Positions 10,586 through 20,247 of a DNA stretch of 64,000 nt are shown in pieces. The notes under the pieces were generated by a model. That model saw only the letters and a program-made list of their open reading frames with translations, was not told where the DNA came from and did no database searches. The DNA is from Micromonospora solifontis. GTDB taxonomy: Bacteria > Actinomycetota > Actinomycetes > Mycobacteriales > Micromonosporaceae. The stretch's first letter is position 1, and each line of letters opens with the position of its first letter. The translations under genes were made by a program, and so were the position numbers. The DNA lies in the NCBI RefSeq assembly GCF_003725545.1, contig NZ_RJLN01000007.1:1-64000 (forward strand), in the 5' to 3' direction.

Positions 10586-11146
10586 GTGCAGGTCAGCAGG
10601 GACGGGCGGAGTTGGCGCATCGGCGCCGCCGCCGACGTGGAATGGATCGCCGGTCACACCACTGCCGGCGTCTCGATCGCCACCGCCATCCCGCCGGTCT
10701 TCGACGCCTACGCCACCACGTACCAGGCCGACGAGGTCACCGCCGCCGCCTACGAGCACGCCCTGGTCGAAGACCTCAGCACGCACACCCCCGACCAGCC
10801 CTGGTGGCTGGCTTACCTCGACACCGGCGCCCACGACGTCGTCTTCCCCCACGCCCCCCGGGTGTCGCTCTACTGGAACTGGCCGTACGTGCTGGTCGAG
10901 GCCGGCCCGGCGCAAGCCCTCACCTGGCGCACCGGTGGTCACCTGCGCCACGCCCACGGAGCGCTACCCGACCTGTTCTTCCCCGCCGACCGGTCATGGC
11001 TGGTCTCCGCACTCTGGGACGACACCTGGACCTGCGTCGGCGGTCCGGCAGCATTGATTGACGCCCTTGAACGCGACCCCCTGGCCAACGCCCGCCGGGT
11101 CCGGCCCGGTGAAGACGCGCTGCCACCCGGGTTGACCCGCGAGTGA
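10586..11146 (+). CDS. Hypothetical actinobacterial protein (186 aa)
   Basis: The soluble 186-residue protein is rich in Trp and aromatic residues, with segments such as TTAGVSIATAIPPVFDAYA, TPDQPWWLAYLDTGAHDVV and NWPYVLVEAG. It looks like a real conserved protein by codon bias and composition, but no domain with a known role is recognised. It has no signal peptide or membrane segment. The start is uncertain: TTG at 10574 or GTG at 10586 are both possible and neither has a clear ribosome site, so a leaderless or near-leaderless transcript is possible. It converges with iolD across a 122-base gap. Confidence 0.7.
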   Translation: MQVSRDGRSWRIGAAADVEWIAGHTTAGVSIATAIPPVFDAYATTYQADEVTAAAYEHALVEDLSTHTPDQPWWLAYLDTGAHDVVFPHAPRVSLYWNWPYVLVEAGPAQALTWRTGGHLRHAHGALPDLFFPADRSWLVSALWDDTWTCVGGPAALIDALERDPLANARRVRPGEDALPPGLTRE

Positions 11147-11268
11147 CGACGGCCGCCCGCCGGTGATTCCGAACCGCGCCGGAGACGACACCGATCTGCC
11201 CGGTCGACGGCCGCAAATCGAAACTGGACGGATCGCCGGCCGGTGAGGCCGAGCTCGCGCCACCGGAC

Positions 11269-13121
<1,853 letters not shown>

Positions 13122-13125
<4 letters not shown>

Positions 13126-13964
13126 CGGGTCCTCCCCCTGTGCGAGGTCATCGGTACGCGCTCGTCGGGCCGCTGCGCCTGCCAGGACGCGCGTACCCAG
13201 TGGTGGGCCGGGTCGTCGCGGCAGGCCATGGTCCGCTCGGGTGCCGGCCCGGCCAGCACGTTCAGGTAGTAGAGGTCGTAACCGGGGGCGGCGATGGACG
13301 GGCCGTGGTAGCCGTCGGGCACCAGCACCACGTCGCCCGCGCCGACCTCCGCGAGCACCTCGGTGCTGCCGTAGACGCGCTGGTACGCCAGCCCGTCGGT
13401 CTCGAAGTAGTAGATCTCCTCCAGCTCCGCCTCGCCGTCCCCGGCGATGTCGTGCTTGTGCGGCGGGTAGCTGGACCAGTTCCCGCCCGGCGTCAGCAGT
13501 TCCACGGCGACCAGCCGGTCACACTCGAACGCCTCCGGCGCGCAGAAGTTGTTGACCTGTCGGGTGGCCGGGCCGGCGCCGCGCACCTCCACCGGCACCC
13601 GCTCGGCGGGGCCGTACCGGGCGGGCAGCCGGCGGGTCGCCCGCGCCGCCGGCAGCGCGCAGCGCATCCCGGTGTCGGTGCTGATCGTGACGGTGTGGCC
13701 GATCGGCAGGTAGACGAAGTCGGTCACCCGGTCGAAGACGCTGGCCCGCCCGTCGAGGGTGAACGTCTGCCCACCGCAGCGCACCCGTCCGCCGCCGGCC
13801 AGCGGGAGCACCAGCTGCTCGAACCCGCCGGTCTCGAAGGTGATCTCACCGCCGGCGGGCAACTCGTGCACCCGCAGCCCGCAGTAGCGCCAGCCGGCCC
13901 GCTCCGGCGTGATCTCGACCGGGCAGCCGTCGCCGCCACCCGCTGTTCCCGCTGGGAGGTACAT
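13122..13964 (-). CDS. iolB: 5-deoxy-glucuronate isomerase IolB
   Basis: The 280-residue double-cupin protein isomerises 5-deoxyglucuronate to 2-deoxy-5-keto-gluconate, the step after IolD. Conserved features include NFCAPEAFECDRLVAVELLTPGGNWSSYPPHKHD, with metal-ligand His residues, then ELEEIYYFE and a late VLVPDGYHGPSIAAPGYDLYYLNVLAG region. A GGGGTGA ribosome site precedes ATG 13964. Only three bases separate the start from the stop of the preceding 30-codon ORF, so translation is probably coupled through that remnant. Confidence 0.93.
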
Positions 13965-13967
13965 GGC

Positions 13968-14060
13968 TCACCCCAGCAGCGCGGCGGCCGCGTCCACGGC
14001 ACCCGCCACGCCGTCGTCCGGCGGGTACCGCAGCGCCCGCGTCGCGTACTCGATGGTCAC
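13968..14060 (-). pseudogene. 30-codon ORF, probable core-deleted aldolase (DeoC/LacD type) remnant
   Basis: A GTG start at 14060 overlaps the iolC stop (GTGA) with a GGAGAGG ribosome site, and the ORF ends three bases before iolB. The product begins MTIEYA and continues with ALRYPPDDGVAGAVDAAA. That second part resembles my recollection of the C-terminus of the (beta/alpha)8 aldolase that often sits between iolC and iolB in actinomycetes (an LLYP...DVAAAVD pattern). The simplest reading is a gene whose middle, nearly 300 codons, has been removed in frame. A genuine micropeptide cannot be excluded. Confidence 0.45.
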
Positions 14061-15004
14061 GGCACCTCTCCCGTCAATTGGTACACCTCGTCGGCGGTGG
14101 GCATCGCAGCCGAGCAGGCCAGCCGCGCGGCCACGTACGCGCCGGCGCCGTTGGCGAAGCGCAGGGTCCGCTCCAGCGGCCAGCCGGCGAGCAGTCCGTG
14201 GCAGAGCGCGCCGCCGAAGGCGTCGCCCGCGCCGAGCCCGTTCACCACCTCGACCGGCACCGGGGGCACGACCACCCGGTTGCCGGCGGAGTCTTTGGCC
14301 AGGACGCCGGCCGGGCCCTGCTTGACGACCGCCAGCCGTACGCCGAGGGCGAGCAGGGCGTCGGCGGCCGCTTCGGGCTCGGTCTCGCCGGTCGCGACCG
14401 CGCACTCCTCGCGGTTGCCCACCGCGACGCTCACCCGGCCGCTGGCGAGCGCCGCCCGCACCTCCGCCTCGGCCTGTCCCGGCTCGGCCCACAGCATCGG
14501 CCGGTAGTCCAGGTCGAGCACGGTTTCCCCGCCGCGCCGCAGGTCGAGCACGGCGTGGTGCGCGGCCCGGCTCGGCTGGGCGGACAGGCCCGTCCCGGTC
14601 AGCCATACCAGGCGGGCGGCCGCCAGCGCGTCCTGATCCAGCTCCTCGGGACGGATGTGCAGGTCCGGGGCCTTCGGGGCGCGGTAGAAGTAGATCGGGA
14701 AGTCGTCCGGCGGGAAGATCTCGCAGAACGTCACGGGGGTCGGCAGGCCGGGCACCGCGGTGACGTACACGTCGTCGACGTGGTAGTCGGACAGGGCCCG
14801 GTGCACGTAGTCACCGAACGGGTCGGCGCCGGTGCGGGTGACGACGGCGACCCGCCGCCCCAGCCGCGCCGCGGCGACCGCGACATTGGTCGCGCTACCA
14901 CCGAGAAACCGGGCGAACGTGTCCACCTCGGACAGTGGCACGCCGGAGCGCAGCGGGTAGAGGTCGATGCCCACCCGCCCCATCGTGATCACGTCGTACC
15001 TCAT
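14057..15004 (-). CDS. iolC: 5-dehydro-2-deoxygluconokinase IolC (PfkB family)
   Basis: The 315-residue sugar kinase phosphorylates 2-deoxy-5-keto-gluconate in inositol breakdown. PfkB landmarks are visible: FLGGSATNVAVAAARLGRR near residues 34-52, and the C-terminal anion-hole motif NGLGAGDAFGGALCHGL with the catalytic Asp near residue 258. The start MRYDVITMGRVGIDLYP is typical of IolC. Its ATG overlaps the stop of a 31-codon upstream ORF (TGATG). The gene belongs to the iolC-iolB-iolD chain. Confidence 0.9.
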   Translation of the reverse strand: MRYDVITMGRVGIDLYPLRSGVPLSEVDTFARFLGGSATNVAVAAARLGRRVAVVTRTGADPFGDYVHRALSDYHVDDVYVTAVPGLPTPVTFCEIFPPDDFPIYFYRAPKAPDLHIRPEELDQDALAAARLVWLTGTGLSAQPSRAAHHAVLDLRRGGETVLDLDYRPMLWAEPGQAEAEVRAALASGRVSVAVGNREECAVATGETEPEAAADALLALGVRLAVVKQGPAGVLAKDSAGNRVVVPPVPVEVVNGLGAGDAFGGALCHGLLAGWPLERTLRFANGAGAYVAARLACSAAMPTADEVYQLTGEVP

Positions 15005-15099
15005 CAGTCCCCCCGACCGGCCGGGATCGGCAGGTCGGCGCGCGGGTCGGCGGTGTGCGCCGCGCCGATCCTGCCGGCGTCGAGCCACGCTGTCCGCAT
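15004..15099 (-). CDS. 31-codon leader ORF at the head of the iol operon
   Basis: ATG 15099 has a strong ribosome site (GGAGGTG, seven bases away) and the ORF ends in the iolC start (TGATG). The product starts MRTAWLDAGRIGAAH and is otherwise Pro/Arg/Asp-rich. The GRIG...H piece faintly recalls the nucleotide-binding start of Gfo/Idh/MocA inositol dehydrogenases, but this is weak. It may be a leader peptide coupling iolC translation or the scar of a deleted first gene. Confidence 0.5.
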   Translation of the reverse strand: MRTAWLDAGRIGAAHTADPRADLPIPAGRGD

Positions 15100-15208
15100 C
15101 GAGGAACACCTCCGGGCGGTTGTGCCGAACCGCGGCGAGCACGGGAAAGGCGAAAGAGAGACGTGGCTAGATTGTTAGTCGGCAGCCATTCGCCCTGTCA
15201 AGCGTTTG

Positions 15209-15219
15209 TAATGACATTA
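15209..15219. promoter_or_regulatory. GntR-type operator between iol operon and regulator
   Basis: TAATG-A-CATTA is a perfect palindrome embedded in an AT-rich island between the divergent iol operon and the GntR gene. HutC-type GntR repressors commonly bind such TA-rich palindromes, so it is the likely operator for both transcripts. Confidence 0.6.
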
Positions 15220-15267
15220 TTACTGCTGGTAAGGTGGCCGCACCGTGACCGAACTGCGAGGATCACC

Positions 15268-16008
15268 TTGACCAGGCCCCTGCCGATCACCCTCGATCGA
15301 TCGAGCCCCATCCCCCTCTATTTCCAGGTCGCCCAGCAGATCGAGGCCCTCATCGATCGCGGCGAGCTGCCGCCCGGCTCGCGGCTGGACAACGAGATAC
15401 TGCTCGCCGACCAGACCGGCCTGTCCCGGCCGACGATGCGCCAGGCCATCCAGCACCTGGTCGACAAGGGCCTGCTGGTGCGCAAGCGCGGCGTGGGCAC
15501 GCAGGTCGTGCACGGCGTGGTCAAGCGACCGGTCGAGCTGAGCAGCCTGTACGACGACCTGAGCCGCAGCAATCAACGACCCGGCACGAAGGTGCTGGCG
15601 GTGGAGACCGGGCCCTGCGACGACACGATCGCCGCCGCGCTGCGCCTGGCCCCCGGCACCGAGGTGGTGCACCTGCGACGACTGCGCTTCGCGCAGGGGG
15701 AGCCGCTGGCCATCATGCAGAACTGGCTGCCCACTGACCTGACCGAGTTGACCGCCGAACGCCTGGAGGAACGCGGGCTGTACGAGCTGCTGCGCGGGGT
15801 CGGGGTGCACATGCGGGTGGCCAACCAGCTCATCGGCGCCCGCGCGGCCACCCTCGCCGAGGGTCGGCTGCTCAACGAGCGCCGGGGGGCGCCGCTGCTC
15901 ACCATGACCCGCACCACGTACGACGACAACGGCCGGGCGGTGGAGCACGGTTCGCACGTCTACCGGCCGGCGCTCTACAGCTTCGAGATCGCCCTCGTGG
16001 AACGTTGA
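15268..16008 (+). CDS. GntR-family (HutC type) regulator of inositol genes
   Basis: The 246-residue repressor has an N-terminal winged helix (PLYFQVAQQIEALIDRGELPPGSRL, recognition helix TGLSRPTMRQAIQHL) and a C-terminal UTRA ligand domain (from about residue 95, with LRRLRFAQGEPLAIMQNWLP and a closing YRPALYSFEIAL). TTG at 15268 is chosen because GAGGATCACC just before it is the only good ribosome site; the nearby GTG at 15244 runs into a stop. It is divergent from iolC with a shared palindromic operator, so it probably represses the iol operon. The ligand is unknown. Confidence 0.87.
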   Translation: MTRPLPITLDRSSPIPLYFQVAQQIEALIDRGELPPGSRLDNEILLADQTGLSRPTMRQAIQHLVDKGLLVRKRGVGTQVVHGVVKRPVELSSLYDDLSRSNQRPGTKVLAVETGPCDDTIAAALRLAPGTEVVHLRRLRFAQGEPLAIMQNWLPTDLTELTAERLEERGLYELLRGVGVHMRVANQLIGARAATLAEGRLLNERRGAPLLTMTRTTYDDNGRAVEHGSHVYRPALYSFEIALVER

Positions 16009-16044
16009 CCAGCCGTCCGTGATCGCTCGTCGGAGCCGTGGGCG

Positions 16045-16725
16045 TCAGGGGCGGTAGCGGTAGCCCATCCCGGGCTCGGTGATCAGATGCCGGGGGCGGG
16101 CCGGATCGTCCTCCAGCTTGCGCCGGAGCTGGGCCATGTACTGCCGCAGGTAGTTGGTCTCGTGCTGGTACTCCGGTCCCCACACGTCGCGTAACAACTG
16201 CCGTTGGCTGACCAGCTTGCCCGGGTTGCGCAGCAGCTTCTCCAGCATCGCCCACTGGGTCGGGGTGAGCTTGACCTCGGTGCCGTCGTCCCGGGTGACC
16301 GTGCGGTCGGCCAGGTCGACGGTGTGTGCGCCGATCCGCAGCGCAGGGAAGGCCGGAGTGGCGCCGCCGAGCCGCCGGGTGACCGCCCGGATCCGGGCCA
16401 GCAGCTCGTCGACGCCGAACGGTTTGGTGACGTAGTCGTCGGCACCGGCGTCCAGGGCGGAGACCTTGTCCTCGCTGCCGGCCCGGCCGGAGAGCACGAT
16501 GATCGGCACGCTGGTCCAGCCGCGCAGCCCCCGGATCACCTCGACACCGTCCAGGTCGGGCAGGCCGAGGTCGAGCACCACCAGGTCGGGCGGGTGAGCG
16601 GCGGCGGCCTTGAGCGCGGCGGTGCCCGTCTCGGCGACCTGAACGTCGTAGCCCCGAGCGCGCAGGTTGATCCGGAGCGCGCGGAGAATCTGCGGCTCGT
16701 CGTCGACCACCAGGATCCGGGTCAT
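16045..16725 (-). CDS. kdpE: Response regulator KdpE
   Basis: The 226-residue OmpR-type regulator activates kdpFABC when potassium is limiting or turgor falls. The receiver domain has acidic DDE at 8-10, phospho-acceptor Asp52 (LDLGLPD), and a conserved Lys in KPFG near 101. The C-terminal winged helix includes LTPTQWAMLEKLLRNPGKLVSQRQLL and YLRQYMAQLRRKLEDDP. ATG 16725 overlaps the kdpD stop by four bases. It is the last gene of the kdp chain and converges on the GntR gene. Confidence 0.95.
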   Translation of the reverse strand: MTRILVVDDEPQILRALRINLRARGYDVQVAETGTAALKAAAAHPPDLVVLDLGLPDLDGVEVIRGLRGWTSVPIIVLSGRAGSEDKVSALDAGADDYVTKPFGVDELLARIRAVTRRLGGATPAFPALRIGAHTVDLADRTVTRDDGTEVKLTPTQWAMLEKLLRNPGKLVSQRQLLRDVWGPEYQHETNYLRQYMAQLRRKLEDDPARPRHLITEPGMGYRYRP

Positions 16726-19268
16726 CCGCGAGCCCCTTCCGAACCCTCGGCGGCGGGCAGCCGCAGCACCATGGTCAGCCCACCACCCGGGGTGGTCTCG
16801 GGGGTGATGCTGCCACCCATCGCCTCGGCCAGCCCTCGGGACAGCGCCAGCCCCAGCCCGACGCCCGTCTGGTTGTCCCGGTCGCCGAGGCGCTGGAAGG
16901 GCAGGAAGACGTGCTCCCACTGGTCCGCCGGAATGCCCGGACCGCTGTCAATTACCCGGAGCTCCACCTGCCCGGCGTGCGCGCTGGCGGTGATCGTCGG
17001 GGGCTGACCGGGCGGGCTGTGGCGCAGGGCGTTGGCCACGATGTTGACCAGCACCCGCTCCAGCAGGCCGGGGTCGGCAAGCGCTGCCGGCAGGTTGGCG
17101 GGAATGTCGGTGGTGACGTCCAGGGCGGCCGCGCCGAGCTCGTCCAGGGCCAGGGGTACGGCGTCCTCCAACCCGATCGGGGTCGTGGCGACACCGAGCG
17201 CGCCGGCCTGGAGGCGGCTCATGTCGAGCAGGTTCGCCACCAGCCGGTGCAGCCGGTCGAGGGACTCGTCGGCGGTGGCCAGCAGTTCCTCCCGGTCATC
17301 GGCGTCGAATTCGATGTCGTGGCTGCGCAGGCTGGACACGGCCGCCTTGGCCGAGGCGAGCGGCGTACGCAGGTCGTGGCTGACCGCGGCGAGCAGCGCG
17401 GTGCGCATCCGGTCGGCCTCGGCGAGCGGCCGGGCCGCAGCGGCCTCCGCGGCGAGCCGTTCCTGCCGCAGCGCGACGGCGGCCTGCGCGGCGAACGCCT
17501 CGACCACCCGCCGGTCGGCGGCTTCGAGGCGCCGTCCGGCGAGCACCACGGTGAGCCGGTCGTCCACCGGGACGGCTGTCTCTCCCGCGCTGGGGCTGCA
17601 CGGCGGTGCCTCGCCGACGCTGGCGACCACCCGCCAGGCGGCCTCCTCCTGTGCCCGGCCTGGGCGGCCCTGCGCCTCGGCGGTGAGTTCGAGGACGCTG
17701 ACCGCACGCAGCGCGAAGGTCTCCCGCAGCCGATCCAGGAGCGCCGGCAGGGGTCGTTCGCCGCGCAGCACGCCGCCGGCGACAGTGGCCATGGTCTGTG
17801 CGTCGGCGGAGGCCCGGGCCGCCTCCCGGGTACGCCGGGCGGCCACGTCGACCACCCAGCTCACCGCGACCGCGACGCCGACGAATACGCCGAGCGCGAG
17901 CAGATTCTCCGCCTCGGCGATGGTGAGCGTGTAGAAGGGCGGGGTGAAGAACCAGTTCAGCAGCAGGGAGCCGCCGAGCGCGGCGACCAGCGCCGGCCAC
18001 ATGCCACCGACCAGCGCGACGCCGACCACGCCGGCGAGGAAGAGCAGGATGTCGCTGGTCAGGGTGAGGCCGGGCAGCACCTTCAGCAGCGCGGTCAGCG
18101 CTGGCATGCCGAGACAGGCGAGGGCGAACCCGAGCAGGCGCCGCCGCCGCGACAGCGCCGCGGGCACCGCGGTGCCGCGCCGGCCGCGCCCGGCCTCGGC
18201 GTGGGTGACCAGGTGTACGTCGATGGGCCCGGACAGGGCGGTGGTGGTGACGCCGACACCCGGGGAGAAGAGCTGCGCGAACCGGCCGCGGCGGCTCGCG
18301 CCGAGCACGAGTTGCGTGGCGTTGACTCCCCGCGCGAAGTCCAGCAGCGCCGCTGGGATGTCGGCACCGAGCACCTGGTGGTACGTGCCGCCGAGGCTCT
18401 CCACCAGCACCCGCTGCCGGGCCAGTTGGGCCGGGTCGGCGCCGGCCAGGCCGTCGCTGCGGGCCACGTGCACGGCGAGCAGGTCGGCGCCCTTGCTGCG
18501 GGCGGCGATTCGGGCCGCCCGCCGGACCAGGGTCTCACCCTCGGGCCCGCCGGTCAGGGCGACGACGACCCGTTCCCGGGCCTCCCAGGTGGCGGAGATG
18601 CCCTGCTGGGCCCGGTAGGTGTCGAGCTGCTCGTCGACCTTGTCGGCCAGCCAGAGCAGGGCTAGCTCACGCAGGGCGGTGAGGTTGCCGACCCGGAAGT
18701 AGTTGCCGAGTGCGGCGTCGATCTTGTCCGGGCGGTAGATGTTGCCGTGGGCCATCCGGCGACGCAGGGCCTCCGGGGTCATGTCGACCAGCTCGACCTG
18801 CTCGGCGGCGCGGACCACCTGGTCCGGCAGGGTCTCCCGTTGGGTGGTGCCGGTGATCTGGGCGACGACGTCGTTGAGCGATTCCAGGTGCTGGATGTTG
18901 ACCGTGGTCAGCACGCTGATCCCGGCGTCGAGCAACTGCTGGACGTCCTGCCAGCGCTTGTCATTGCGGGAGCCGGGCACGTTGGTGTGCGCGAGTTCGT
19001 CGACCACGGCGACCTCGGGGCGGCGGGCCAGGACCGCGTCGAGGTCCATCTCGGTGAAGAGAGCGCCCCGGTAGGTGACGCTGCGTCGGGGCACCACTTC
19101 CAGGTCGTCGATCATTGCGGCGGTGTGCGGTCGGCCGTGGGTCTCGACCAGGCCGATCACCACGTCGGTGCCGCGCTCGGCGCGCCGCTGGGCCTCCTCC
19201 AGCATGGCGTACGTCTTGCCCACGCCGGGGGCGGCCCCGAGGTAGATGCGGAGCTCTCCCCTTGGCAC
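16722..19268 (-). CDS. kdpD: Sensor histidine kinase KdpD
   Basis: This 848-residue membrane kinase senses potassium/turgor and phosphorylates KdpE. In order: a KdpD domain with Walker-A-like GAAPGVGKT (residues 11-19) and VDELAHTNVPGSRN; a universal-stress-protein domain (about 240-370); four membrane helices (about 395-490); a GAF-like part; the H-box SHDLRTPL with His near 629; and a C-terminal ATPase domain with NIVANALRH and GVGLGLALSRGL. GTG 19268 follows GGGAGG and lies 97 bases after kdpC. The gap contains a stem-loop. The length is typical. Confidence 0.95.
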   Translation of the reverse strand: MPRGELRIYLGAAPGVGKTYAMLEEAQRRAERGTDVVIGLVETHGRPHTAAMIDDLEVVPRRSVTYRGALFTEMDLDAVLARRPEVAVVDELAHTNVPGSRNDKRWQDVQQLLDAGISVLTTVNIQHLESLNDVVAQITGTTQRETLPDQVVRAAEQVELVDMTPEALRRRMAHGNIYRPDKIDAALGNYFRVGNLTALRELALLWLADKVDEQLDTYRAQQGISATWEARERVVVALTGGPEGETLVRRAARIAARSKGADLLAVHVARSDGLAGADPAQLARQRVLVESLGGTYHQVLGADIPAALLDFARGVNATQLVLGASRRGRFAQLFSPGVGVTTTALSGPIDVHLVTHAEAGRGRRGTAVPAALSRRRRLLGFALACLGMPALTALLKVLPGLTLTSDILLFLAGVVGVALVGGMWPALVAALGGSLLLNWFFTPPFYTLTIAEAENLLALGVFVGVAVAVSWVVDVAARRTREAARASADAQTMATVAGGVLRGERPLPALLDRLRETFALRAVSVLELTAEAQGRPGRAQEEAAWRVVASVGEAPPCSPSAGETAVPVDDRLTVVLAGRRLEAADRRVVEAFAAQAAVALRQERLAAEAAAARPLAEADRMRTALLAAVSHDLRTPLASAKAAVSSLRSHDIEFDADDREELLATADESLDRLHRLVANLLDMSRLQAGALGVATTPIGLEDAVPLALDELGAAALDVTTDIPANLPAALADPGLLERVLVNIVANALRHSPPGQPPTITASAHAGQVELRVIDSGPGIPADQWEHVFLPFQRLGDRDNQTGVGLGLALSRGLAEAMGGSITPETTPGGGLTMVLRLPAAEGSEGARG

Positions 19269-19320
19269 GGAAACATCCTCCCTGATTCCCGGGGCCACCG
19301 GGCATCGACGGTCGGGCGAC

Positions 19321-19356
19321 GCGGGCGGGTCCCACCAGGAGGGTGGTCCCGCCCGC
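19321..19356 (-). terminator. Stem-loop between kdpC and kdpD
   Basis: GCGGGCGGG (19321-19329) pairs perfectly with CCCGCCCGC (19348-19356), with partial pairing further in. It could partly stop transcription, so that less kdpDE than kdpFABC is made. Confidence 0.5.
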
Positions 19357-19365
19357 GATCGTCGG

Positions 19366-20247
19366 TCAGCGCGGCGGGAACTTCTTGTCGAGGGCGAGGT
19401 TGAGTTCGAGCACGTTGACCGCGGGCTCACCCATGAAGCCGAGCGCCCGCCCGGTGGTGTGCTCCCTGAGCAGCCGCCGGATCTCCGCCGGGTCCGCGCC
19501 GCGCTCGCGCGCCACGCGGGCCACCTGGATTTCGGCGTACGCCGGGGAGATGTGCGGGTCGAGGCCGCTGCCGCTGGCGGTGACCGCGTCAGTTGGCACC
19601 GCCGGCTGGGCGGGTGCGTCACCCCGGATCGGGGTGATGACCCCACCCTCGGCGCGGTAGTCGTGGCCCGGTTGGGCCAGCTCCACCGGCACCCCCTCGT
19701 AGGTAGTGACGAACGCGGTGGCCGGGGCGACCTGGTTGACGCTCACCACCCGGGCGACCGGGCCGGTGAGGCCGTCGCGGCGGAACACGGCCAGGACCGC
19801 GCCGACACCGTCAGCCGTGCAGTAGGGCCGCCGCCCGTCCACGCCGTCGAGCGCGCCGATCGCTTTGCTGCGCGTGCAGACCTGGGTGAGCAGGCTCTGC
19901 GTCGAATCGTCGGGGTTGGTGGCGATGGTGTCGACGATGTCCTCCGGGCCGAGGTTGCTGGCCGAGGTGGCGGTGGGGTCGTAGCCGTCGCCGGCCGCCG
20001 ACGGCCGGGACTGGAAGTAGCGCGGGACGGGGTTGCCGTCGGCGTCGGTGAAGGACTGGCCGATGAGCGAACTGCCGACGGTCTTGCCGTTCACACTCAC
20101 CAGCGAGCCGTCAGCCTTGCCGGCGAGGCCGGGAATCTGGCCGATCGCGACCATGGCGAGCGGGTAGGCCAATCCGAGCAGCACGGTGAAGACGAGCAGC
20201 GCGCGCAGGGCGGCGAGGTGTTGGGCGAGCCAGGTGGGTAGGCGCAT
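19366..20247 (-). CDS. kdpC: Potassium-transporting ATPase subunit KdpC
   Basis: The 293-residue single-pass subunit stabilises the KdpFABC complex and helps couple ATP to potassium uptake. A membrane helix lies at about residues 15-36, followed by FQSRPSAAGDGYDPTATSASNLGP and, near the end, GSGLDPHISPAYAEIQVARVA, both KdpC hallmarks. It is longer than E. coli KdpC (190 aa) because of an insertion of about 100 residues between these blocks, which is common in actinobacteria. ATG 20247 overlaps the kdpB stop (TGATG). Confidence 0.95.
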   Translation of the reverse strand: MRLPTWLAQHLAALRALLVFTVLLGLAYPLAMVAIGQIPGLAGKADGSLVSVNGKTVGSSLIGQSFTDADGNPVPRYFQSRPSAAGDGYDPTATSASNLGPEDIVDTIATNPDDSTQSLLTQVCTRSKAIGALDGVDGRRPYCTADGVGAVLAVFRRDGLTGPVARVVSVNQVAPATAFVTTYEGVPVELAQPGHDYRAEGGVITPIRGDAPAQPAVPTDAVTASGSGLDPHISPAYAEIQVARVARERGADPAEIRRLLREHTTGRALGFMGEPAVNVLELNLALDKKFPPR

